NCBI RefSeq assembly: GCF_013155365.1
Contig: NZ_JABJRA010000003.1
Span: 1 to 64,000, forward strand
Source: Nocardioides sp. zg-DK7169
GTDB lineage: Bacteria > Actinomycetota > Actinomycetes > Propionibacteriales > Nocardioidaceae
Direction: 5' to 3'
DNA length: 64,000 bases
Made by a program: the position numbers and the translations under genes. Positions 19,557-26,614 of this stretch are shown here, piece by piece (position 1 is the stretch's first letter; each line of letters begins with the position of its first letter). The notes under the pieces were generated by a model, which did no database searches, had not been told where the DNA came from, and was given only the letters and a program-made list of their open reading frames with translations.

Positions 19557-20327
19557 ATGACGGGGCTGGAGCTGGTGGCGACGCTCGTCGGCGCCGTCCT
19601 CGCCGGCCTCGGCGGGCTGCTCGTGCCGCGGCTGATCGCGTGGGTCCCCGAGCCCGCTCCTGACCCGGACCTCGACGCCGACCTCGACGCCGGCCCCGGC
19701 CCGGGGCCCGGTGGGGAGCAGGCGGAGCCGCCGAAGGAGACCTACGCCGCCATCGCGGCGACCCCGGGCCTCGCCGTCCGCGCCGCGGTGGTGTCGGCGC
19801 TCGCCGGCGCGCTGATCGGCGCCTCCGTGGGCTGGGAGCCCGCGCTCGTCGGGTTGGCGGCGATGGTGTCGGTGTGCGTGGCGTTGGCGGTGATCGACTG
19901 GCGCACCCGGCTGCTGCCGCGCCTGCTCGTGCTGCCCGCGACCGCGGTGCTGCTGGTGCTGGTGGCGCTGGACGCGCTGGTGCTGGGCGAGCCCTCCGAC
20001 CTGGTCCGTCCGGTCGCGGGGATGCTCGTCGCCCGCACGTTCTTCTGGCTGCTGTGGCGCCTGCACTCGGCCGGGATGGGCTTCGGCGACGTGCGCCTGG
20101 CCGCGCTGCTCGGGCTCGGCCTGGGCTGGCTGGGCTGGGCCGAGCTCGTCGTGGGGATGTACGCCGGGTTCGTGCTGTTCGCCGTGCCGGGGCTGGTGCT
20201 GGCCCTGGTGCGCCGTGACCGGGAGGTGCTGCGCCGCGCCTCGCCGTACGGCCCGTTCCTGGTGGCGGGTGCGCTCGCCGGTGTGCTCGTGGGTCCGCTG
20301 CTGCTGCCGGGTCTCGCCAGCGGGTGA
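19557..20327 (+). CDS. A24-family prepilin peptidase
   Basis: A 256-residue multi-pass membrane aspartyl peptidase of the type IV prepilin peptidase family. The two catalytic aspartates are visible in 'VIDWRTRLLPRLLVLPA' (about residue 117) and 'GMGFGDVRLAALLGL' (about residue 178, the GxGD motif). Hydrophobic segments fill most of the protein. The N-terminal Cys-rich methylase domain of classical PilD is absent; instead there is one membrane segment and an acidic Asp/Pro linker (residues 35-65). It sits 7 bp after aroE and 40 bp before aroC. No pilin genes are in the window, so its substrates (Tad/Flp-type pilins or competence pseudopilins) must be encoded elsewhere. Confidence 0.85.
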   Translation: MTGLELVATLVGAVLAGLGGLLVPRLIAWVPEPAPDPDLDADLDAGPGPGPGGEQAEPPKETYAAIAATPGLAVRAAVVSALAGALIGASVGWEPALVGLAAMVSVCVALAVIDWRTRLLPRLLVLPATAVLLVLVALDALVLGEPSDLVRPVAGMLVARTFFWLLWRLHSAGMGFGDVRLAALLGLGLGWLGWAELVVGMYAGFVLFAVPGLVLALVRRDREVLRRASPYGPFLVAGALAGVLVGPLLLPGLASG

Positions 20328-20367
20328 GGGTGCTCGGGCCGTGAGCGGGGCATGAAAGACTGCGCCC

Positions 20368-21546
20368 ATGCTGCGTTGGCTCACCGCGGGCGAGTCCCAC
20401 GGCCCCTCCCTGGTCGCTGTCCTCGAAGGCCTCCCGGCCCATGTCGAGATCACCAGCGAGGACGTGCGCGACTCCCTTGCCCGGCGTCGTCTCGGCTACG
20501 GCCGCGGCGCCCGGATGAAGTTCGAACAGGACGAGGTCACCTTCATCGGCGGCGTGCGTCACGGCCGGACCCAGGGCGGTCCGGTCGCGATCAACGTCGG
20601 CAACACCGAGTGGCCCAAGTGGGAGACGGTGATGTCGGCCGACCCGGTCGACCCGGCCCTGCTGGAGGGCTCGGCGCGCAACGCGCCGCTGACCCGGCCG
20701 CGGCCCGGCCACGCCGACCTGGCCGGCATGCAGAAGTACGACTTCGACGACGCCCGCCCGGTGCTCGAGCGTGCCTCGGCGCGCGAGACCGCCGCGCGCG
20801 TGGCGCTCGGCAGGGTCGCCACCAACTTCCTGGAGCAGGCCCTCGGGGTCCGCGTGGTCTCCCACGTCATCGAGCTCGGCGGCGTGCGCGCCCCGGCCGG
20901 CGTGCTGCCCGAGCCCGGTGACGTCGAGCGCCTCGACGCCGACCCGGTGCGCTGCCTGGACCCCGAGACCAGCGCGGCGATGGTCGCGCGCATCGACCAG
21001 GCCCACAAGGACGGCGACACCCTCGGCGGCGTCGTCGAGGTGGTCGTCCACGACCTCCCGCCGGGCCTCGGCTCGCACGTGCACTGGGACCGCCGCCTCG
21101 ACTCGCGCCTCGCCGGCGCGCTGATGGGCATCCAGGCGATCAAGGGCGTCGAGGTCGGTGACGGCTTCGAGCTGGCCGCGACCCCGGGCTCCCTCGCTCA
21201 CGACGAGATCGTCGCGACCGACGAGGGCCTGCGCCGCGTCAGCGGTCGCTCCGGCGGCATCGAGGGCGGCATGACCACCGGCGAGGTGATGCGAGTCCGG
21301 GCGGCGATGAAGCCGATCGCGACCGTCCCGCGCGCGCTGCGCACCGTCGACGTCGCCACCGGCGAGGGCACCGTCGCCCACCACCAGCGCTCCGACGTCT
21401 GCGCGGTCCCGGCCGCCGGCATCGTCGCGGAGGCGATGGTCGCGCTGGTGCTGGCCGACGCCGTCCTGGAGAAGTTCGGCGGCGACTCGGTGGGGGAGAC
21501 CCGTCGCAACGCGCAGTCCTACCTCGACAACCTGCGCTACCGATGA
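20368..21546 (+). CDS. aroC: Chorismate synthase
   Basis: A 392-residue FMN-dependent enzyme converting 5-enolpyruvylshikimate 3-phosphate to chorismate, the last common step to aromatic amino acids, folate and menaquinone. Signatures are '[20 protein letters not shown]' at the N-terminus, '[13 protein letters not shown]', '[11 protein letters not shown]', '[14 protein letters not shown]' and the C-terminal '[19 protein letters not shown]'. Length is typical. AAGACT lies 6 nt before ATG 20368, a possible leaderless promoter, so aroC-aroQ may be transcribed independently of aroE. Confidence 0.96.
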   Translation: MLRWLTAGESHGPSLVAVLEGLPAHVEITSEDVRDSLARRRLGYGRGARMKFEQDEVTFIGGVRHGRTQGGPVAINVGNTEWPKWETVMSADPVDPALLEGSARNAPLTRPRPGHADLAGMQKYDFDDARPVLERASARETAARVALGRVATNFLEQALGVRVVSHVIELGGVRAPAGVLPEPGDVERLDADPVRCLDPETSAAMVARIDQAHKDGDTLGGVVEVVVHDLPPGLGSHVHWDRRLDSRLAGALMGIQAIKGVEVGDGFELAATPGSLAHDEIVATDEGLRRVSGRSGGIEGGMTTGEVMRVRAAMKPIATVPRALRTVDVATGEGTVAHHQRSDVCAVPAAGIVAEAMVALVLADAVLEKFGGDSVGETRRNAQSYLDNLRYR

Positions 21547-21556
21547 GCCCCGCCCG

Positions 21557-22057
21557 ATGAGCCCCCGCGTCGTCCTGGTCGGCCCGATGGGGGCCGGCAA
21601 GAGCACCGTGGCCGAGCTGCTCGCCCGCGAGTGGGGCGTGCCGGCGCGCGACACCGACGCCGACGTGGAGGCGGGCGAGGGGCGCTCGGTGAGCGACATC
21701 TTCGTCGACTCCGGCGAGGCGCACTTCCGCGCGCTGGAGCGCGAGGCCGTCGCCACCGCGCTGCGCTCCCACGACGGCGTGCTGTCGCTCGGTGGTGGCG
21801 CGGTCCTGGACCCCGCGACACGTGAGCTGCTCGCCGGGCACCGCGTCGTCTTCCTGCGCGTCGGGCTCGCCGACGCGGTCAAGCGCGTCGGGCTCGGGAC
21901 CGGGCGCCCGCTGCTGCTCGGCAACGTGCGGGCTCGCGTCAAGGCGCTGCTCGACGAGCGCACGCCGATCTACGAATCGGTCGCCACCATCACCGTCGAC
22001 ACCGACGGCCGCACTCCCGAGGACGTCGCGGCCGAGATCCGAGAGGCCCTCGCATGA
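21557..22057 (+). CDS. aroK: Shikimate kinase
   Basis: A 166-residue P-loop kinase phosphorylating shikimate at the 3-hydroxyl. It shows the Walker A 'GPMGAGKST', the shikimate-binding 'DTDADVEA' Asp, 'FRALEREAV' Arg/Glu and 'LSLGGGAVL' loop, and the lid arginine region 'GTGRPLLLG'. The ATG follows aroC by 10 bp, and the last 4 bp overlap aroB. Confidence 0.95.
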   Translation: MSPRVVLVGPMGAGKSTVAELLAREWGVPARDTDADVEAGEGRSVSDIFVDSGEAHFRALEREAVATALRSHDGVLSLGGGAVLDPATRELLAGHRVVFLRVGLADAVKRVGLGTGRPLLLGNVRARVKALLDERTPIYESVATITVDTDGRTPEDVAAEIREALA

Positions 22058-23163
22058 GCACCCCCGCACCCGACACCGTCCTGCACGTCGGCGGCGCCTC
22101 GCCGTACGACGTGGTGGTCGGCCACGACCTGGCCGGCCGGCTGCCCGCGATCCTGGGCGAGGGCGTCCAGCGGGTCGCGCTGCTCTACGCCGGCCAGCTC
22201 GGCCACCTCGCCGAGCCCATCGCCGACGCGCTCGTGGAGCACTACGACGTCCTCGCCCTCGGACTGCCCGACGGCGAGGACGCCAAGAGCGCCGCGGTGG
22301 CCAACGACTGCTGGGAGGCGTTGGGGGAGAAGGGCTTCACCCGCTCCGACGTGGTCGTCACCGTCGGCGGCGGCGCGACCACCGACCTCGGCGGCTTCGT
22401 CGCGGCCTGCTGGCTGCGCGGCGTGCGCGTCGTGCACGTGCCCACCACGCTGCTCGGCATGGTCGACGCCGCGGTGGGCGGCAAGACCGGCGTCAACACC
22501 GGCGCCGGCAAGAACCTCGTCGGCGCGTTCCACGAGCCTGCGGGCGTGCTGTGCGACCTCTCCACCCTGCGGAGCCTGCCGCGCGAGGAGCTCGTCGCCG
22601 GGCTGGGCGAGGTCGTCAAGTGCGGCTTCATCGCCGACCCGGTGATCCTCGACCTGGTCGAGGCCACCGACCCGGACGAGCTGACCGCCGACTCGCCGGT
22701 GCTGCGCGAGCTCGTCGAGCGTGCGATCCGGGTCAAGATCGACGTCGTCGTCGAGGACCTCAAGGAGACCGGCGGCCGCGACGGCCACCCGGGCCGCGAG
22801 GCGCTCAACTACGGCCACACCCTGGCGCACGCGATCGAGCGCGCCGAGGACTACCGCATCCGCCACGGCGAGGCCGTCGCGATCGGCTGCGTCTACGTCG
22901 CCGAGCTGGCCCGTGCCACCGGCCGCATCGACGACGCCCTGGCCGACCGCCACGCGGCGGTCTTCGGGCGCGTCGGGCTGCCCACGACGTACGACGGCGC
23001 GTCGTTCGAGGACCTGCACGCCACCATGAAGGTCGACAAGAAGTCGCGCGGCTCCCAGCTGCGCTTCGTCGTCCTCGACGAGCTCGCCCGCCCGAGCATC
23101 CTGGCCGGGCCCTCGGAGGCCGACCTGCGCACGGCGTACGCCGCGATCGGCGGCCCGGCGTGA
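22054..23163 (+). CDS. aroB: 3-dehydroquinate synthase
   Basis: A 369-residue NAD+- and divalent-metal-dependent enzyme making 3-dehydroquinate from DAHP. It carries 'LPDGEDAKS', 'VTVGGGATTDLGGFVA', 'VPTTLLGMVDAAVGGKTGVN' and the metal ligands in 'LNYGHTLAHAIE' and 'RHGEAVAIGCV'. Length matches the family. The ATGA overlap with aroK and GTGA overlap with aroQ imply coupled translation. Confidence 0.96.
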   Translation: MSTPAPDTVLHVGGASPYDVVVGHDLAGRLPAILGEGVQRVALLYAGQLGHLAEPIADALVEHYDVLALGLPDGEDAKSAAVANDCWEALGEKGFTRSDVVVTVGGGATTDLGGFVAACWLRGVRVVHVPTTLLGMVDAAVGGKTGVNTGAGKNLVGAFHEPAGVLCDLSTLRSLPREELVAGLGEVVKCGFIADPVILDLVEATDPDELTADSPVLRELVERAIRVKIDVVVEDLKETGGRDGHPGREALNYGHTLAHAIERAEDYRIRHGEAVAIGCVYVAELARATGRIDDALADRHAAVFGRVGLPTTYDGASFEDLHATMKVDKKSRGSQLRFVVLDELARPSILAGPSEADLRTAYAAIGGPA

Positions 23164-23597
23164 TCCCGCGCCCCGTCCTGGTCCTCAACGGCCCGAACCT
23201 GGGCCGGCTCGGCCGGCGCCAGCCGGAGATCTACGGCACCACCACCCACGACGAGCTCGCCGAGCGCTGCGTGGCGTGGGGCGCCGAGCTCGGCCTCGCG
23301 GTCGAGGTGCACCAGACCAACCACGAGGGCGTCCTGCTCGACTGGCTCAACGCCGCCGCCGACGAGGTCACGCCGGTGGTGCTCAACGCGGCGGCCTGGA
23401 CGCACTACTCCTGGGCGGTCTACGACGCCTGTGCCCAGCTCACCGCCCCGCTCGTCGAGGTGCACATCTCCGACCCCCGGACGCGGCCGGAGGAGTTCCG
23501 CCACCACTCCGTGGTCACCCCGCACGCCGTCGAGGTGATCGCCGGCCACGGCATCGAGGGGTACCGGATGGCGCTCGAGGTGCTGGCGCGGGGCTGA
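23160..23597 (+). CDS. aroQ: Type II 3-dehydroquinate dehydratase
   Basis: A 145-residue dodecameric-type dehydratase converting 3-dehydroquinate to 3-dehydroshikimate. It shows 'LVLNGPNLGRLGRRQPEIYG' with the catalytic Arg and Tyr of the flexible loop, 'QTNHEG', 'LNAAAWTHYSWAVYDA', 'EVHISDP' and 'FRHHSVVTP'. The start is GTG 23160, which overlaps the aroB stop. It is the last gene of the shikimate run; in many relatives pepQ and efp follow here, but this genome has an HNH gene and an IS110 element instead. Confidence 0.95.
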   Translation: MIPRPVLVLNGPNLGRLGRRQPEIYGTTTHDELAERCVAWGAELGLAVEVHQTNHEGVLLDWLNAAADEVTPVVLNAAAWTHYSWAVYDACAQLTAPLVEVHISDPRTRPEEFRHHSVVTPHAVEVIAGHGIEGYRMALEVLARG

Positions 23598-23665
23598 GGG
23601 CTCCGTCGGGGACGGTGCGGGGGAGCGATGATCGCTCTCCACAGTTTTACCTTCATCTCTTTCTG

Positions 23666-23681
23666 TCGAATGCACGTTCGA
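23666..23681. promoter_or_regulatory. Putative SOS box (LexA operator) at the DUF222/HNH promoter
   Basis: TCGAATGCACGTTCGA differs at one base from the mycobacterial SOS box TCGAAC-N4-GTTCGA. It ends 2 bp before the TAGAAT -10 element and 13 nt before the start codon, where LexA binding would block the promoter. SOS boxes are known upstream of the related M. tuberculosis 13E12 repeat genes. Confidence 0.6.
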
Positions 23682-23682
23682 G

Positions 23683-23693
23683 TAGAATGAGGC
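23683..23693 (+). promoter_or_regulatory. Leaderless -10 element of the first DUF222/HNH gene
   Basis: TAGAAT (23683-23688) is followed 5 nt later by ATG 23694. The surrounding 60 bp are noticeably AT-richer than the rest of the window. Confidence 0.55.
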
Positions 23694-25001
23694 ATGGCCG
23701 ACTCCGAGCTCCCCGACTGCGACACTCCAGCCGCCGTGCTGGCGTTCGCACAGTCCCGCCGGGCCGCAGCCCAGCGGGCGGAGATCGACGTCCTGGAGGC
23801 CGCGCTGGCGTGGGCGGCGATGCACCCCGAGGAGTCGGTTGCCGACGCGGCACCGAGGACCGGGTTGGTCTTCGGGGAGCTGGCGGTCCCGCTCGCGGGT
23901 GAGGGGGCGCCGCTGGTGGCGGAGTTCGCCCCGATGGAGTTCGGTGCCGCGATCGGCATGTCCACTGACGCGGCCCGTTCGCTGGTCGGTGATGCTCTGG
24001 AGCTGGCGCACCGGCTCAAGCGGACGTGGAAGCTGGTCCGTGCCGGGCAGGTGCCGCTGTGGAAGGCCCGGCGGCTCGCGCAGTTGACGACCACGCTGCC
24101 GCTGGACGGTGCGGAGTTCGTGGACCGCCAGCTCGCCGGCTTCGTGGGGAAGATCAGCTGGGCCGGGATCGAGCGGTTCGTCGATCAGGCCCGGGTGATG
24201 TTCGACCCCGAGGGTGCGGAGAAGCAGCGCCGCGAAGCGGCCGACGGTCGTCGCTTCGATGTGCGCACCGACGGGGCCACCCACGACGGCACCGTCCACG
24301 TCGAAGGCGTCCTGGACCTCGCCGACGCGATCGACCTCAACACTGCGATCTCCCAGGGCGCTGAAGAGCTGGCGGCGCTCGGGTCCACCGAGTCGTTCGA
24401 TGTGCGCCGCTCGATGGCCGCCGGCGAGCTGGCCCGGCGCCAGCTCGCCTTCGACCTGCGCGCCGAGGTCGGCGAGGGCGCCGCCTCGGTGGTGAAGCCG
24501 CGGCAGGTTGTGATCCACGTGCACCTCTCCCGCGCAGCGATCTCCCGTGATGAGGCAGGTATCGCGCACGTGGAGGAGACTCGGTCGATCGTGTCGACCG
24601 GTCAGGTCCGCGACTGGTGCGCCAACCCCGAGACCCAGGTGACGATCAAGCCGGTGATCGACCTCGAGGCCCACCACCACGCCGACGCCTATGCGGTCCC
24701 GGACCGGTTGGCCGAGCAGACCCGTCTGGCCCAGCCGGTGTGCGCGTTCCCGTCGTGCGAACGACCCGCCCGCCGCTGCGACACCGACCATGTCACCGCC
24801 CACGGCGATGGCGGCCCGACGTGCAGCTGCAATCTGGCCCCGTTGTGCCGCCGACATCACCGGGCGAAGACCCACACCGCGTGGACCTACGACAAGACCG
24901 ATGCGGCGACGTACCTCTGGCGGTCCCCGCACGGGCTCCATCTTGTGAAGGCCGGTGGCACCACCCGCCTGATCACCGGCGACCCGCCCGCCGACCCTTA
25001 G
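23694..25001 (+). CDS. DUF222 / HNH endonuclease (13E12 repeat family protein)
   Basis: A 435-residue protein with an N-terminal DUF222 domain (about residues 1-330, helical) and a C-terminal HNH nuclease domain. The nuclease shows a zinc-type Cys pair in 'CAFPSCERPARRC', then 'DTDHVTAHGDGG', 'SCNLAPLCRRHH', which preserves the H-N-H triad. These multicopy actinobacterial proteins are of unknown biological role; nuclease activity is inferred from the domain. ATG 23694 sits just behind a leaderless promoter overlapped by an SOS-like box, suggesting DNA-damage induction. A second paralogue is at 40313. Downstream lies an IS110 element. Confidence 0.88.
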   Translation: MADSELPDCDTPAAVLAFAQSRRAAAQRAEIDVLEAALAWAAMHPEESVADAAPRTGLVFGELAVPLAGEGAPLVAEFAPMEFGAAIGMSTDAARSLVGDALELAHRLKRTWKLVRAGQVPLWKARRLAQLTTTLPLDGAEFVDRQLAGFVGKISWAGIERFVDQARVMFDPEGAEKQRREAADGRRFDVRTDGATHDGTVHVEGVLDLADAIDLNTAISQGAEELAALGSTESFDVRRSMAAGELARRQLAFDLRAEVGEGAASVVKPRQVVIHVHLSRAAISRDEAGIAHVEETRSIVSTGQVRDWCANPETQVTIKPVIDLEAHHHADAYAVPDRLAEQTRLAQPVCAFPSCERPARRCDTDHVTAHGDGGPTCSCNLAPLCRRHHRAKTHTAWTYDKTDAATYLWRSPHGLHLVKAGGTTRLITGDPPADP

Positions 25002-25164
25002 GTCGCGCGCTCGTCCGTTATCGCGTACCCCAGTTGGTCGAACCGCGCAGTTGGTCGAGCCTGCGGTTAGTCGATCTTGTCGAGACTGTGAGTCTTCCTT
25101 TGCAGCCCGCAGTGGTGGTGGGCTGTGGCTGGTGGTCGGGGACGTGACCCTTGTCGAGACTGGC
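25002..25164. repeat. Non-coding stretch with TTGGTCGA-type host repeats
   Basis: No gene is visible here. CAGTTGGTCGA occurs at 25031 and 25048, and related GTCGA(G/T) motifs continue to about 25160 (TTAGTCGATC, TTGTCGAGAC twice). These resemble the dispersed 'GGTCGAG' intergenic repeats common in Nocardioides-like genomes. A similar patch follows the IS110 element at 26480-26550. Confidence 0.45.
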
Positions 25165-25282
25165 CCCGCGTAGTCAGCGGGTGTCCTGCTGAGGACTTGT
25201 CCGTTCCCGGCTGCCGGCCCGGCCCGGGTGGAGCGACTGGCCTGATCAGGAGCTTGACCGACCGGTGTTAGCGCACCGGTCG
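25165..25282 (+). ncRNA. Candidate bridge RNA region of the IS110 element
   Basis: Upstream of the transposase are successive hairpins: CCCGC/GCGGG (25165-25181), GTCCT/AGGAC (25183-25196), a GC-rich imperfect fold (25200-25232) and CGACCGGTG/CACCGGTCG (25259-25282). IS110-group elements encode a structured bridge RNA in the non-coding left end that guides target and donor choice. Position and folding fit, but exact RNA ends and the guide loops cannot be read by eye. Confidence 0.4.
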
Positions 25283-25357
25283 TGTCTCATCACAGTCCTG
25301 CCGTATCTCCGCCCCGGACCGGAAACCACGTCCCTGTTCCGGCAAAGGAGAGAACGC

Positions 25358-26449
25358 ATGACCAGTCTGACCGACCATGCCGATCTGGTCGATCTACGCG
25401 AGGTCGTCGATGTCGTTATCGGCGTCGACACCCACGTCCACACCCACACCGCGGCGGTGATCGATGCCCGCACCGGTGGGGTGCTGGAGGAACTCACCGT
25501 CGCCGCCGATAGCGCCGGGTATGCCGAGCTGGTCGAGCTCGCTGATCGCCACACTCCGTTGCGGGCCTGGGCGATCGAGGGCACCGGCAGCCACGGCGCC
25601 GGACTGGCCCGGGTGCTGGGTGAGCGTCACGAGGTCGTCATCGAGCTCGACCGCCCGGTGCGTGCGAAGCGCCGCAACGGCGCGAAGTCCGACCCCCTCG
25701 ACGCAGTCCGTGCCGCGCGTGAGGCCCTGTCCCGGCCCCGGCTCGGCACCCCGCGCGCGAGCGGGGACCGTCAGGCGTTGTCGGTGCTGATCACCACCCG
25801 CAGGTCCGCGGTCGAGGCCGCCGGGGATGCGCAACGCCAGTTGTTCGCGCTGGTCATCGCCGCCCCGCAACGCATCCGGGACCGGTTCGCCGCCCAGAAA
25901 CTGCCCGCGATGGTGCGCACCGCGGCCACCCTGCGGGTCCATCCCGGCCAGGACGCCGAGACCACCGCCACGATCACCGTGCTGCGGTCCCTGGCCCGCC
26001 GGATCCAGGCACTCGCCGCCGAGGCCGCCATCCATGAGAAGGCCATCGCGGCGATCGTGCGGTCCTGGCGCCCCGACCTGCTCGAGGAGACCGGGATCGG
26101 CCCGATCAGCGCCGCGATCGTGCTGTGCGCCTGGTCCCACCCCGGCCGGATCCACTCCGAGGCCGCGTTCGCGATGCTCGCCGGCGCCGCCCCGATCCCG
26201 GCCAACAGCGGACAGACCACGAACCGCTACCGGCTCAACCGCCACGGCGACCGCCAACTCAACCGCGCCCTGCACACCATCGCCCTGACCCGTCAGCGCC
26301 ACGACCAGCCCACCCGCGACTACACCGCGCGACGCATCAGCGAGGGCAAGAACCCCCGCGAGATCCGCCGCTGCCTCAAGCGCTACATCGCCCGCGACCT
26401 CTACCGACGCCTCGAAAACCCCCGCCCCACCCCCCTTGACCAGACATAG
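25358..26449 (+). CDS. IS110-family transposase (DEDD/serine recombinase)
   Basis: A 363-residue IS110-type recombinase. The N-terminal RuvC-like DEDD domain shows 'VIGVDTHVHTH', 'AIEGTGSHGAGL' and 'GAKSDPLDAVRAA'. The C-terminal Tnp_20 domain has 'EETGIGPISAAIVL' and the catalytic-serine segment 'AGAAPIPANSGQTTNRYRLN' with Ser at about residue 284. The frame is open throughout, so the enzyme looks functional. ATG 25358 was chosen because it has an AAAGGAGAG site and matches family starts; the upstream in-frame extension lies in the structured leader. Confidence 0.9.
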   Translation: MTSLTDHADLVDLREVVDVVIGVDTHVHTHTAAVIDARTGGVLEELTVAADSAGYAELVELADRHTPLRAWAIEGTGSHGAGLARVLGERHEVVIELDRPVRAKRRNGAKSDPLDAVRAAREALSRPRLGTPRASGDRQALSVLITTRRSAVEAAGDAQRQLFALVIAAPQRIRDRFAAQKLPAMVRTAATLRVHPGQDAETTATITVLRSLARRIQALAAEAAIHEKAIAAIVRSWRPDLLEETGIGPISAAIVLCAWSHPGRIHSEAAFAMLAGAAPIPANSGQTTNRYRLNRHGDRQLNRALHTIALTRQRHDQPTRDYTARRISEGKNPREIRRCLKRYIARDLYRRLENPRPTPLDQT

Positions 26450-26465
26450 GAGCGTCCTCGTCCGT

Positions 26466-26559
26466 GGTGGGTGGGTTTCTGAGGTCTCGACGACGCTTGG
26501 TGGCGCTCGCTGCTCGACCAGCGGTGAGTGCTCGACCGGCGACGGGCCCCCAGACACCA
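26466..26559. repeat. Non-coding host-repeat patch between IS110 and fadB
   Basis: No gene is visible. The stretch includes GAGGTCTCGACGACGC, GCTCGCTGCTCGACCAGCG and TGCTCGACCGGCG, variants of the GGTCGAG-type intergenic repeat. The IS110 element therefore appears to be flanked on both sides by this repeat family. Confidence 0.4.
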
Positions 26560-26591
26560 CAGGGCGCCGAACCTCGCGGTCCGGCGCCCTG
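26560..26591 (-). terminator. Hairpin terminator of the fadA-fadB operon
   Basis: A perfect 10-bp stem CAGGGCGCCG/CGGCGCCCTG with an internal ACC/GGT helix, 23 bp beyond the minus-strand fadB stop at 26615. Confidence 0.65.
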
Positions 26592-26614
26592 CGCGTTGCT
26601 GCCTCAGAGGCGGG

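Larger units (their letters stand above)
25010..26465 (+). mobile_element. IS110-family insertion sequence (boundaries approximate)
   Basis: A complete IS110-type transposase with a long non-coding upstream leader and a very short downstream side, the arrangement of the IS110 subgroup. CTCGTCCGT occurs at 25010-25018 and 26457-26465 and could mark the two junctions. IS110 elements lack clear terminal inverted repeats, so the ends are uncertain and could lie up to about 150 bp further in on the left. Confidence 0.55.
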
